Shown piece by piece: positions 1 through 6,557 of a stretch of 9,062 bases of DNA. Every line of letters begins with the position of its first letter. Position 1 is the stretch's first letter. Made by a program: the position numbers and the translations under genes. This stretch comes from Bacillota bacterium. GTDB taxonomy: Bacteria; Bacillota; Clostridia; Lachnospirales; Lachnospiraceae. The stretch covers positions 1 through 9,062 of the forward strand of contig JAEYRR010000383.1 in the NCBI GenBank assembly GCA_023435505.1. The letters are read 5' to 3'. The notes under the pieces are model-generated. The model saw only the letters and a program-made list of their open reading frames with translations, made no database searches and was not told the origin of the DNA.

Positions 1-23
1 TTTTATATACTGCATACAGAAGG

Positions 24-73
24 CTTTTATTTTATTAAAGATTATTATAATATTATTTTTAATAAAATAAAGG
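24..73. other. Long AT-rich inverted repeat upstream of the first promoter
   Basis: Bases 26-39 pair perfectly with 58-71. The stem extends through a T-G wobble (25/72) and a C-G pair (24/73) outside, and a G-T wobble (40/57) and an A-T pair (41/56) inside, around a 14-base AT-only loop. It ends on the -35 hexamer of the next promoter. No T-tract follows on the + strand. It may be the weak terminator of a gene left of the window, or simply AT-rich symmetry. The first 124 bases hold no supported gene. Confidence 0.4.
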
Positions 74-102
74 TTGACTTTAATATTATTAAAGAGTATA
101 TT
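74..102 (+). promoter_or_regulatory. Sigma-A-type promoter for the DUF2089-like gene
   Basis: TTGACT (74-79) and TATATT (97-102) are separated by exactly 17 bases, giving five of six consensus matches in each hexamer. Transcription would start near 108-110, leaving a leader of about 16 bases that carries AAGGAGG at 112-118. The longer reading frame that opens at TTG 74 begins inside this -35 box and is therefore unlikely to be translated. Confidence 0.7.
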
Positions 103-124
103 AATTATCATAAGGAGGCTATAT

Positions 125-421
125 ATGGAAAAAGGAATAACCCCAGATTGGTTGGTGAATTTAGAGGAAGAGGATGTGACCTTCATTAAGAATTTTGTGT
201 TATCTTCTGGTTCTTTAAAGGAGATTGCAAAGCTGTATGATGTCACATATCCTACAGTCAGACTCAAGTTAGATAGAATCATACAAAAGATTCAGATTGG
301 TGAAGAGAATGTGAATGAACCATACATCGCATTTATAAAACGATTGGCAATAAATGATAAGATAAATTATGAAACAGCAAAGCTATTAATCAATGAATAT
401 AAAAAAATAAAGGAGAAATAA
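125..421 (+). CDS. Small DUF2089-like helix-turn-helix protein
   Basis: The product has 98 residues. ATG 125 is chosen because AAGGAGG (112-118) lies 6 bases upstream; an in-frame TTG at 74 falls inside the promoter. Residues about 13-57 resemble the C-terminal part of DUF2089 proteins: an acidic helix, then a helix-turn-helix around 31-54 containing LKEIAKLYDV and TYPTVRLKLD. The N-terminal zinc-ribbon cysteines found in many DUF2089 members are absent; there is no cysteine in the protein. Residues about 66-98 form a short basic helical hairpin that looks SHOCT-like. It is probably a small cytoplasmic DNA-binding regulator, but the target is unknown. It is translationally close to the next gene (3 bases between stop and start), so the two probably act together. 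Family placement is from remembered sequence resemblance, not a search. Confidence 0.75.
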   Translation: MEKGITPDWLVNLEEEDVTFIKNFVLSSGSLKEIAKLYDVTYPTVRLKLDRIIQKIQIGEENVNEPYIAFIKRLAINDKINYETAKLLINEYKKIKEK

Positions 422-424
422 AAT

Positions 425-691
425 ATGTTTGCAAATATGTCCTCAGTATTTTTGGTATTACTTTTTGTTCCCATTATATTGTTTGCCCTAGAGATCATCG
501 CTTATAAGATAAATAAAGTGGCGGCACTGATTATTCCGTTATTCATTGTATTTTCATCTATTCTTTTTTCTTTCTATGCATTAATTACAGCAGCCATAAT
601 GTATGGAATATTCTTTATTATGAATTATGTAGAAAAGCAAAACAAAGAACGTAAAGCCGAGATGGAGAAGATGAACATCAAAGATTTGTAA
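425..691 (+). CDS. Small integral membrane protein of unknown function
   Basis: The product has 88 residues. ATG 425 follows the upstream stop by 3 bases and has AAGGAG at 410-415, inside the end of the preceding gene. Hydrophobic stretches cover residues about 8-26, 33-52 and 53-68, so two or three membrane passes are predicted, with a short KINK turn between the first and second. The tail (about 69-88) is highly charged, rich in Lys and Glu, and probably cytoplasmic. I do not recognise a family. Co-transcription with a small helix-turn-helix protein suggests a regulator-membrane protein pair, perhaps related to envelope state, but that is inference. The unit ends in a hairpin 6 bases after the stop codon. 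Confidence 0.75.
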   Translation: MFANMSSVFLVLLFVPIILFALEIIAYKINKVAALIIPLFIVFSSILFSFYALITAAIMYGIFFIMNYVEKQNKERKAEMEKMNIKDL

Positions 692-696
692 GTATA

Positions 697-726
697 AAAG
701 CCCCTTAAAAAGGGGCTTTCTCTATT
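697..726 (+). terminator. Terminator between the membrane-protein gene and dpaB
   Basis: AAAGCCCCTT (697-706) pairs perfectly with AAGGGGCTTT (710-719) around a three-base A loop. TTTC TCT follows on the + strand. It fills the 30-base gap between two convergent genes, so it probably also stops the minus-strand dpaAB transcript, although the T-tract on that side is short. Confidence 0.85.
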
Positions 727-1312
727 TTTCATATTCCAACAATACCGGTTGTAACTGTATCCCTTCTAACGCCAGTGCAACAGTAGCAGGGATTAGATCC
801 ATATGGGCAATCAAGGAATTAGGTTTCTTAATACAATCATCCTGACCAAATGGCACAACAAAGAAATTTTTGATATTCAGCAGTGAACCAATATTTTTCA
901 TGTTCATCCCTAAGCCGTCATTGGTGGCAAAGGCCAATACCAAAGGCTTATTATTGCGTATGTGTGCCTTGGCGGCCATGAGTACAGGGGAATCTGTAAT
1001 ACCATTGGCCAATTTTGCAGCTGTGTTGCCTGTGCATGGAGCAATCAGTAATATATCCAGATAGGCTTTAGGCCCGATAGGCTCTGCCTCTGGGATTGTT
1101 TTAATAGGTTCGTTACCGGTGATCTCTTTTGCGCGTTTCATAAAGTCAGCTGCCTTTCCGAATCTAGTATCAAAGGTCTGGGCAGATTTTGAAAAAATAG
1201 GATAGACTGTAGCTCCTTCCTTTACTAACAATTCCATTTGTTCAAATACAGCTTTATAAGTGCAAAAAGAACCAGTCAACGCAAATCCAATAGTGGTCCC
1301 TTCTAGTTGCAT
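722..1312 (-). CDS. spoVFB: Dipicolinate synthase subunit B (SpoVFB)
   Basis: The product has 196 residues, close to the 200 of the Bacillus subtilis protein. It is the flavoprotein-like subunit of dipicolinate synthase, which converts the DapA product of the lysine pathway into dipicolinic acid in the mother cell. Visible landmarks are the N-terminal GFALTGSFCTY loop (9-19), APCTGN (91-96), TDSPVLMAAKA (106-116), the FGQDD segment (155-159) and KKPNS (162-166). These fit the homo-oligomeric flavin-containing Cys decarboxylase fold. ATG 1312 is chosen because AGAGGA (1327-1322) lies 9 bases upstream and the protein then begins like known SpoVFB. An ATG 10 codons earlier (1342) would overlap dpaA by 17 bases and lacks a visible Shine-Dalgarno. 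The start lies 13 bases after the dpaA stop, so the two form one operon. The synonym is dpaB. Confidence 0.95.
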   Translation of the reverse strand: MQLEGTTIGFALTGSFCTYKAVFEQMELLVKEGATVYPIFSKSAQTFDTRFGKAADFMKRAKEITGNEPIKTIPEAEPIGPKAYLDILLIAPCTGNTAAKLANGITDSPVLMAAKAHIRNNKPLVLAFATNDGLGMNMKNIGSLLNIKNFFVVPFGQDDCIKKPNSLIAHMDLIPATVALALEGIQLQPVLLEYEK

Positions 1313-1325
1313 TCTTTCACATCCT

Positions 1326-2216
1326 CTATTTCTTACAATCATTTAATATAGCGTCAAGTTGTATTTTGGCAGAGGATTTTGGAGACATAGTGCCAGGAAG
1401 ACCAAGATACAGTCCAGCATTATAGCAGTGGTCACCAGCATAATTATAATCCACGCCACCAGGACTTGAAGCAATATCAATGATGGCAGTATCCTTTTTT
1501 ATCTTAATCAGCATATTCTTACCCAACACCATCGCGGGAATGGTATTAAAGATATAATCAAATTCTGATACATAGTCTTTTAGATCATCTAATAAAAATC
1601 CATTGTAGCCATAAGCTAACGCCATGGATAATACATCATAATTTCTTACTGAGACAGATACATTGGCATCAAGTGCAGCTAGCTTTTTTGCTAATATCTG
1701 ACCACATCTACCAAATCCAAGTATTAAAACCTTGCTTCCCTGAAGATTTATCATGCTGTTACGGATAGCCTCGCAGATAGCACCTTCTGCTGTAGCAATA
1801 CTGTTTAGCATGGAAACATGTTCCCAATCCATAATATCTATCATTTTTAATCCCTTTTTCTTTGCTGCTTCCAAAACGTATTTTGGTATCGCCCCTGCAT
1901 ATATGGTCTGTTCAGGTGAACAGAAGGAGAGAAAATCTTCTACCAGAATTCCAAGGGTAGAAGAGGAAGTAATATATAGCTTATCCTTACAGAATGGGGT
2001 AGGCCCAATTACATATTTGGAATTTTCTAGGGCCTCTTTTAAGGAAGAGGTGGCTGTAATTGTCTCATTCATAAAGCATGGTAGATATTTGCCTGGGAGA
2101 TTACAGGGACTTAAACCATAATAACAGACCTTGACATTTTCAAGTGTCAGTAGGTCTGCTAGAAATAATTGCCTATTATCTCCGCCAATGACAGCAAAAT
2201 CAAATGAAAATGACAT
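1326..2216 (-). CDS. spoVFA: Dipicolinate synthase subunit A (SpoVFA)
   Basis: The product has 296 residues, the usual family length. It is the NAD(P)-dependent catalytic subunit of dipicolinate synthase and works with SpoVFB in the mother cell; the product is then moved to the forespore by SpoVA. The N-terminal domain opens with FAVIGGDNRQ (7-16). A second Rossmann domain has ILGFGRCG (165-172) as the dinucleotide-binding loop, then NTIPAMVL (224-231), IDIASSPGGVDY (246-257) and GLPGTMSPKSSA (272-283), all typical of DpaA. ATG 2216 has AAAGGAGG at 2230-2223, a very strong Shine-Dalgarno. A sigma-K-like promoter lies immediately upstream. The asd, dapG and dapA genes that follow spoVF in Bacillus subtilis are not here; the operon ends after subunit B. 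The synonym is dpaA. Confidence 0.96.
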   Translation of the reverse strand: MSFSFDFAVIGGDNRQLFLADLLTLENVKVCYYGLSPCNLPGKYLPCFMNETITATSSLKEALENSKYVIGPTPFCKDKLYITSSSTLGILVEDFLSFCSPEQTIYAGAIPKYVLEAAKKKGLKMIDIMDWEHVSMLNSIATAEGAICEAIRNSMINLQGSKVLILGFGRCGQILAKKLAALDANVSVSVRNYDVLSMALAYGYNGFLLDDLKDYVSEFDYIFNTIPAMVLGKNMLIKIKKDTAIIDIASSPGGVDYNYAGDHCYNAGLYLGLPGTMSPKSSAKIQLDAILNDCKK

Positions 2217-2233
2217 ATGGCACCTCCTTTCTA

Positions 2234-2260
2234 TACTATATGAAAAGAAATGAGAGAAGT
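2234..2260 (-). promoter_or_regulatory. Sigma-K-type promoter for dpaA-dpaB
   Basis: On the minus strand CATATAGTA (2242-2234) matches the sigma-K -10 consensus CATANNNTA at every fixed position. The -35 dinucleotide AC (2260-2259) lies 16 bases upstream, the expected spacing. spoVF is a known sigma-K target in Bacillus subtilis. Transcription would begin near 2230-2227, right at the Shine-Dalgarno AAAGGAGG, so the leader would be only about 12-15 bases. A sigma-A reading (TTGTAA, 19-base spacer, TATAGT) is possible but poorer. Confidence 0.65.
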
Positions 2261-2377
2261 TACAATAGAAGGAGGAAAATACTATTTACGGCAAATCTAC
2301 TAGATATTGTGCTGTTGACACATAATTGTCACAAAAAAAAACTAAAAACCCCTTTATCTTTACGCTTTTTCGTTCGA

Positions 2378-2383
2378 TATAAT
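2378..2383 (+). promoter_or_regulatory. Possible -10 element for the BIG2-repeat gene
   Basis: A perfect TATAAT sits 67 bases before the start codon of the BIG2 gene. At 16-18 bases upstream only poor -35 hexamers such as TATCTT are present, so an activator or another sigma factor may be needed. A perfect TTGACA at 2315-2320 is too far away (57 bases) to pair with it. A second TATAAT at 2405-2410 also lacks a -35. Confidence 0.35.
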
Positions 2384-2449
2384 ATAAGAAATTAAAACAA
2401 AATGTATAATTCGTACTATAGTATTACAATAGATATAGGAGGTTTTTAT

Positions 2450-5400
2450 ATGAAGAGTCTTATAAGGAGAAGATGGAAGCTGTTGGGTACCCTGTGTATA
2501 GCAATCGCTATATGCACAGCTTTCTTTGTTCGCAATATAGTAATGGCTGAAACGGAAGGCTTTTATATATATTATAAAAATTCTGCTGATAACAATAATA
2601 AGGTACCAATTACAGAATATGCAATTGAAAAATCCACTATGGTTATTCATTTAACTAGTGATACAGAAGGTTTTTTTGATAGCGATGAGATAACATGGCA
2701 TGTAGAGGATCCTTCTATTTTGACCATTTCACAGACACCGGGAACTCGGACTTCAGCTACCATTAATTGTGTGAAGCCAGGTACCTCTAAGGTTTGGGCT
2801 GAAATAAAACGGCCAGTCAATGATACATACCAGATATTTTCAGCAGAGTGTATATTCACGGTTGTTCTTGCCATTAACGATTATACCAATATAAGAGAGA
2901 ATCTAGGACATATTATTCACTTGTTTGATGAGGACAAAGAAGACTGTGGTAGCTTGGTGATTGACGTAGGTGAAGAATTTAACCTTGGATTAAAGATAGG
3001 TCAGGCACAGGCAGAGGAGCTTAGTTGGGCTTCTTTAAATAAAGGGATTGCACAAATAGATAACTCGGGTAAAGTAATTGGCGTACAACCGGGTATTGCA
3101 AAAATCATAGCCCAGACCTACGATTTAGAACATCAGAATACGAAGCTACAAGAAGATTATATATATGTTGTTGTAAAGCCAAAATTTAAAGATGCAAATG
3201 GAAATACCAATAGTACAGTAAATCTATCGAATCCAGAAGTTTTACATACAAATATCGCGGATTATATTTCAACAGACGAGGAGATAGTAACAAGGAATGC
3301 ATCTGAATTTGCATGGACAGTTAAGAATACGGATACTAATGAAGTTCTGGTCAACACATATACGGGTAAGACCTCTCCATTGGTGTCGATTACTCCAAGT
3401 ACGGTAGATGGGTCGGTGGCCGTTGATTTCAAATCCGGTAACTATACGGTAGAGGTGTATCCTATTTATTTAAAAGATCCTAAAATAAATGTAATGGCAT
3501 CGGAAAACTATGCCACTAGTAAGGCTAAAATTACAGAATATGTAGACATTAAAATATTAACAGATTTGGATTATGTGCAGGTAAACGATGTCTGGGATTT
3601 GTATAAGATCAGCAACATTTTTAATATCGCAGAAGATTTTGATATTAACGTCACAAATTGTGAGTACTCAAAAATGAAAGGAACGATTACTTTTGACAGA
3701 CAGGGCGTCGCCATGATTCAGTTTAAGAAAAAGTATGGTTCTAAGCTTCCATTGGATAGCGATTTCTCAAATGGCGTGTTAACGTTTTATATTAATGTAA
3801 AACCTTATACTGCTCAAAACATGGAAGTTCGTATCAAAAAAGGTAATACATCAAGAGTATCCATAAGTGATTACGGCTATGATACCAGTCAGTATGGCAT
3901 CGCTTATGAGTATAAATTTCAATCAAACAATTTGAAAATAGCAAATGTCTACTCCAATACCCCTAAGAGTGCTGATATTAGCGGAGTTTTAGAAGGAAAA
4001 ACAACAGTAGACTGTGTGATTACTTATAGTAATGGTATTCTCAGAAAACTAACCTGGGATGTGATTGTTTGGAAGAAAATTAAAGCGACATTAGATATCA
4101 CTGAAAAAGAGATTATGATTGACCAGCAGATTTCAATTAATGCCACATATTCTGCAGATGCAAATCCTGATAGTGATATCCGTGTGAAATGGGTAAATAT
4201 CTCTACTGACCCGAAAAATTCTCCGATTCAGATTGTCAACAACGAAGACTCAAATTATAAAGCAGTTAGTATTCTTGGTATACGTGAAGGACGGGCAACG
4301 ATTGCCTTAATGGATCTTAATGATACAGAAGATGCTACTCCTTTGGCAGTTTGTAACATAATTGTTGTTAAGAGTACAACCATTGCCTTTGGTAAGACAG
4401 ACTATGACGTTGTGTTAGATAAGTCCAATACGACGGGTAATAAACTAACCCTTGATTTAACATACAGTCCTAAGGCTCCTGAGAATCCAAGGGTAGAGTG
4501 GAAGAGTTCTAACACATCTGTTGCAACAGTAAGTAATGGACTAGTTACTTATAAGAGCGCCGGCTATACTTATATTACGGCAATCTACTACCTTACTGAC
4601 AATCTTACTGCAATTGCAAGCTGTCGTATTAATGTATACCAAAAAATTGATAAAGTCACATTGGATAAGACAAGTGTAAAAGCCAATGCCGGTGATACTA
4701 TTTTACTAAAGGCAAGTTATTCACCAATTGATTATATTAAACCTGGTGACAAGATATTAACTTGGTCTACAAATAATGATGCAGTTGTTAAAGTTAGTGC
4801 AGATAAAAATAATAATGAAATACCAGATGTAGTAGCGGTTGGACCTGGTAAAGCAACGATTACAGTGACAACGACAAGTGGTAAGTCTGCAACTTGTAGT
4901 GTAGAAGTCATTCAGCTTCCTACCTCTGTTACATTTCCAGACAAGACCATTAGCATGAATGTAGGTGATAGTGTTACGCTGTCTACACAACTAGCACCTC
5001 TCAACGTAACTGACAGGTCTCTTACTTTTACATCAGCTGATGATAATTATCTTACAGTTGATAACAAGGGGGTTGCTACAGCTATCGCTGTAGGTGATTC
5101 AGGTAGGACCACCGTAATTGTTCGAGTAGAGACATCTAATGGAAAATACGCGACCTTAGCAGTAGTAATAACTCAACGCGTAAATGACATGACTTTAAAT
5201 TATTCGGAAAAACGAATAGCAAAAGGTACTACCTTTGCTTTAGTGCCTAGGATTAGTCCGGCTAATGCTTATAGTAAAGGCGTTACCTTTACAAGTTCAA
5301 ATACTAAAGTTGCAACAGTAACAAGTAATGGTGTGGTACGTGCCGTAAATGGAGGAGTGGCTTTAATTACCTGTACTTCCAATGATACCGGTCTCACTAG

Positions 5401-6397
5401 GTATTGTTTAGTTACTGTAGTAGAAAAAGCTAGTTCTGTCACCTTAAATAAAACCAGTTATGTACTTGGAGTAGGTAAAACTTATACACTAAAGGCTACT
5501 GTGGCCAGTAATTTTGCTACCAATCCTTCTGTAACATGGAAAACCTCGAATAAGAAGATAGCTACAGTTACACAAAAAGGTGTGATTAAAGGTATTGCAC
5601 CAGGATATGTTACCATCACAGCAGTTTCAAAAGATGGTTCTGGAGCAATGGCTACCTGTCGAGTACGTGTAATAAGACAGGTTACCAGCATTAAACTGAA
5701 TAAAGCAAGTGCGCAGATTGTAAAAGGAAATAGTCTTAAATTATATGCAACGGTTAAACCAAGTAATGCTACTTTAAAAAGTGTTACATGGACCTCTTCC
5801 AATGAACAGGTTGCTTATGTAGATGCTGTTGGTAAGATTGTTGCAGTGGAAGAAGGACGATGTGTTATTACTGCAACTGCAAAGGATGGTTCTAAGAAAT
5901 CAGCAAAGTGTATTATAGAAGTGATCAAAGAGAATCCGATTACTTCAATGATTATAGTTAATAAAAATATTACATTAGCGGTTGGGGAAAGTGCTAGATT
6001 AAATTACTTTGTGGCGCCAAAGAAGAACACTGATAATGTCCGTTGGTACAGTGATGATACACGTATCGTTTCTATTGATAGTAAAACAGGTAAGATGAAA
6101 GCCTATCGAACCGGTACAGCTACCATTACCTTAGCAGCATCTGGGGGAAAATCTACTACGACTACGGTAACTGTTGTGGGATTAAATAGGACAAATCTTA
6201 CGATGGAACAATATGATACTTATCAGCTGCGTGTTATAAATGGTAAAAGTGTTCAATGGGATTCTACTAATCAAAAAATAGTTAAGGTTAATAATACAGG
6301 AAAAGTGAGTGCCCGCAAAAAAGGAACCACTTATGTAACTGCAATTGTGAATGGTAGAAAAATTAGATGTAAAGTTAAAGTACAAAATATAAAATAA
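2450..6397 (+). CDS. Large secreted protein of tandem BIG2 (bacterial Ig-like) repeats
   Basis: The product has 1315 residues. ATG 2450 has AGGAGGT (2437-2443) 6 bases upstream and starts a normal signal peptide: MKSLIRRRWK, a hydrophobic core at 11-27, and a likely cleavage after VMA at residue 33. An in-frame ATG 16 codons earlier would spoil that signal. The rest is a string of beta-rich Ig-like units of about 80-90 residues. Clear BIG2 units lie at about 643-730, 733-821, 824-909, 911-991, 994-1076, 1078-1159, 1163-1243 and a short last one at 1244-1313. More divergent units lie at about 38-140, 169-242, 454-541 and 545-640. Residues 243-453 are beta-rich but I cannot assign them. Typical motifs are VTWTSSN, VATVTSNG, VKPG-like turns and a closing CxVxV strand. 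There is no LPXTG, no SLH domain, no choline- or peptidoglycan-binding module and no enzyme motif. It is probably a surface or matrix stalk or adhesin; the ligand is unknown. Confidence 0.9.
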   Translation: MKSLIRRRWKLLGTLCIAIAICTAFFVRNIVMAETEGFYIYYKNSADNNNKVPITEYAIEKSTMVIHLTSDTEGFFDSDEITWHVEDPSILTISQTPGTRTSATINCVKPGTSKVWAEIKRPVNDTYQIFSAECIFTVVLAINDYTNIRENLGHIIHLFDEDKEDCGSLVIDVGEEFNLGLKIGQAQAEELSWASLNKGIAQIDNSGKVIGVQPGIAKIIAQTYDLEHQNTKLQEDYIYVVVKPKFKDANGNTNSTVNLSNPEVLHTNIADYISTDEEIVTRNASEFAWTVKNTDTNEVLVNTYTGKTSPLVSITPSTVDGSVAVDFKSGNYTVEVYPIYLKDPKINVMASENYATSKAKITEYVDIKILTDLDYVQVNDVWDLYKISNIFNIAEDFDINVTNCEYSKMKGTITFDRQGVAMIQFKKKYGSKLPLDSDFSNGVLTFYINVKPYTAQNMEVRIKKGNTSRVSISDYGYDTSQYGIAYEYKFQSNNLKIANVYSNTPKSADISGVLEGKTTVDCVITYSNGILRKLTWDVIVWKKIKATLDITEKEIMIDQQISINATYSADANPDSDIRVKWVNISTDPKNSPIQIVNNEDSNYKAVSILGIREGRATIALMDLNDTEDATPLAVCNIIVVKSTTIAFGKTDYDVVLDKSNTTGNKLTLDLTYSPKAPENPRVEWKSSNTSVATVSNGLVTYKSAGYTYITAIYYLTDNLTAIASCRINVYQKIDKVTLDKTSVKANAGDTILLKASYSPIDYIKPGDKILTWSTNNDAVVKVSADKNNNEIPDVVAVGPGKATITVTTTSGKSATCSVEVIQLPTSVTFPDKTISMNVGDSVTLSTQLAPLNVTDRSLTFTSADDNYLTVDNKGVATAIAVGDSGRTTVIVRVETSNGKYATLAVVITQRVNDMTLNYSEKRIAKGTTFALVPRISPANAYSKGVTFTSSNTKVATVTSNGVVRAVNGGVALITCTSNDTGLTRYCLVTVVEKASSVTLNKTSYVLGVGKTYTLKATVASNFATNPSVTWKTSNKKIATVTQKGVIKGIAPGYVTITAVSKDGSGAMATCRVRVIRQVTSIKLNKASAQIVKGNSLKLYATVKPSNATLKSVTWTSSNEQVAYVDAVGKIVAVEEGRCVITATAKDGSKKSAKCIIEVIKENPITSMIIVNKNITLAVGESARLNYFVAPKKNTDNVRWYSDDTRIVSIDSKTGKMKAYRTGTATITLAASGGKSTTTTVTVVGLNRTNLTMEQYDTYQLRVINGKSVQWDSTNQKIVKVNNTGKVSARKKGTTYVTAIVNGRKIRCKVKVQNIK
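4370..6388 (+). repeat. Array of eight BIG2 repeat units inside the large gene
   Basis: The protein periodicity here is about 80-90 residues. Each unit opens with a strand like VTLNKTS, has a VGxxxTL strand, then VTWxSSNxxVATV, a G-[VK]-[IV] strand, GxxxITA and a closing strand. The units are clearly related in protein but too diverged in DNA to look like recent copies, so the array is probably old and stable rather than recombining. The last unit is shortened to about 70 residues. Confidence 0.85.
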
Positions 6398-6407
6398 ATA
6401 ATAAAAG

Positions 6408-6449
6408 AAAGCAATGCCACATCATTATATTATGGTGTGGCATTGCTTT
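6408..6449 (+). terminator. 18-bp hairpin after the BIG2 gene, probable terminator
   Basis: Bases 6408-6425 pair with 6432-6449 through 18 consecutive pairs, with one T-G wobble (6422/6435) and a six-base AT loop. The hairpin begins 11 bases after the stop codon. The + strand tail is only TTTATGTAATCATTTG, a weak T-tract. The reverse-strand tail is richer in T, so it could also act on antisense transcripts. Confidence 0.7.
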
Positions 6450-6486
6450 ATGTAATCATTTGGGAACGATATGGTGAAAAATCAGA

Positions 6487-6515
6487 TTGATTTTTATAAA
6501 ATAATATGGTAATGT
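6487..6515 (+). promoter_or_regulatory. Probable recN promoter
   Basis: TTGATT (6487-6492) and TAATGT (6510-6515) have a 17-base spacer, and TG at 6507-6508 gives an extended -10. The predicted start near 6522 coincides with the LexA-like box. TATATA at 6515-6520 is an alternative -10, but its -35 is poor. Confidence 0.45.
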
Positions 6516-6521
6516 ATATAC

Positions 6522-6535
6522 AGAACATATGTTTG
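6522..6535 (+). promoter_or_regulatory. LexA (SOS) box in front of recN
   Basis: AGAACATATGTTTG matches the Gram-positive LexA/DinR consensus CGAACRNRYGTTYG at 13 of 14 positions; only the first base differs. It overlaps the predicted transcription start, where bound LexA would block initiation. It lies 22 bases before the start codon of a DNA repair gene, which supports a real operator. Confidence 0.75.
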
Positions 6536-6557
6536 TAACCAGATAGGAGGTAAGGAT

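Noticed and set aside
74..124. Upstream extension of the first gene from TTG 74 (17 extra residues)
   Set aside because: It begins in the -35 box, has no Shine-Dalgarno, and ATG 125 has an ideal one.
1313..1342. Longer dpaB start at ATG 1342
   Set aside because: It would overlap dpaA, lacks a visible ribosome site, and adds residues not seen in SpoVFB; ATG 1312 fits better.
870..2121. Open + strand frames at 870-1064 and 1753-2121
   Set aside because: They lie opposite dpaB and dpaA, whose products are clearly recognised; no ribosome sites or protein-like features.
2315..2343. TTGACA at 2315-2320 as the -35 of a vegetative promoter
   Set aside because: The region 16-18 bases downstream is A-rich with no TATAAT-like hexamer.
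2373..2380. TTCGATAT as a sigma-D (flagellar) -10 element
   Set aside because: Only six of eight bases match, and no TAAA lies about 15 bases upstream; the nearest is 26 away.
2402..2449. Longer start of the BIG2 protein at ATG 2402
   Set aside because: It would put 16 polar residues before a normal signal peptide and has no Shine-Dalgarno; AGGAGGT points to ATG 2450.
2217..2449. Riboswitch or small RNA in the divergent region
   Set aside because: There are no extended stems, terminator or conserved riboswitch core; leaders from the predicted promoters are too short.
2204..2650. Short open frames at 2204-2395 (+) and 2360-2650 (-) in the divergent region
   Set aside because: They have low-complexity composition, no good ribosome sites, and overlap with true gene starts and promoters.
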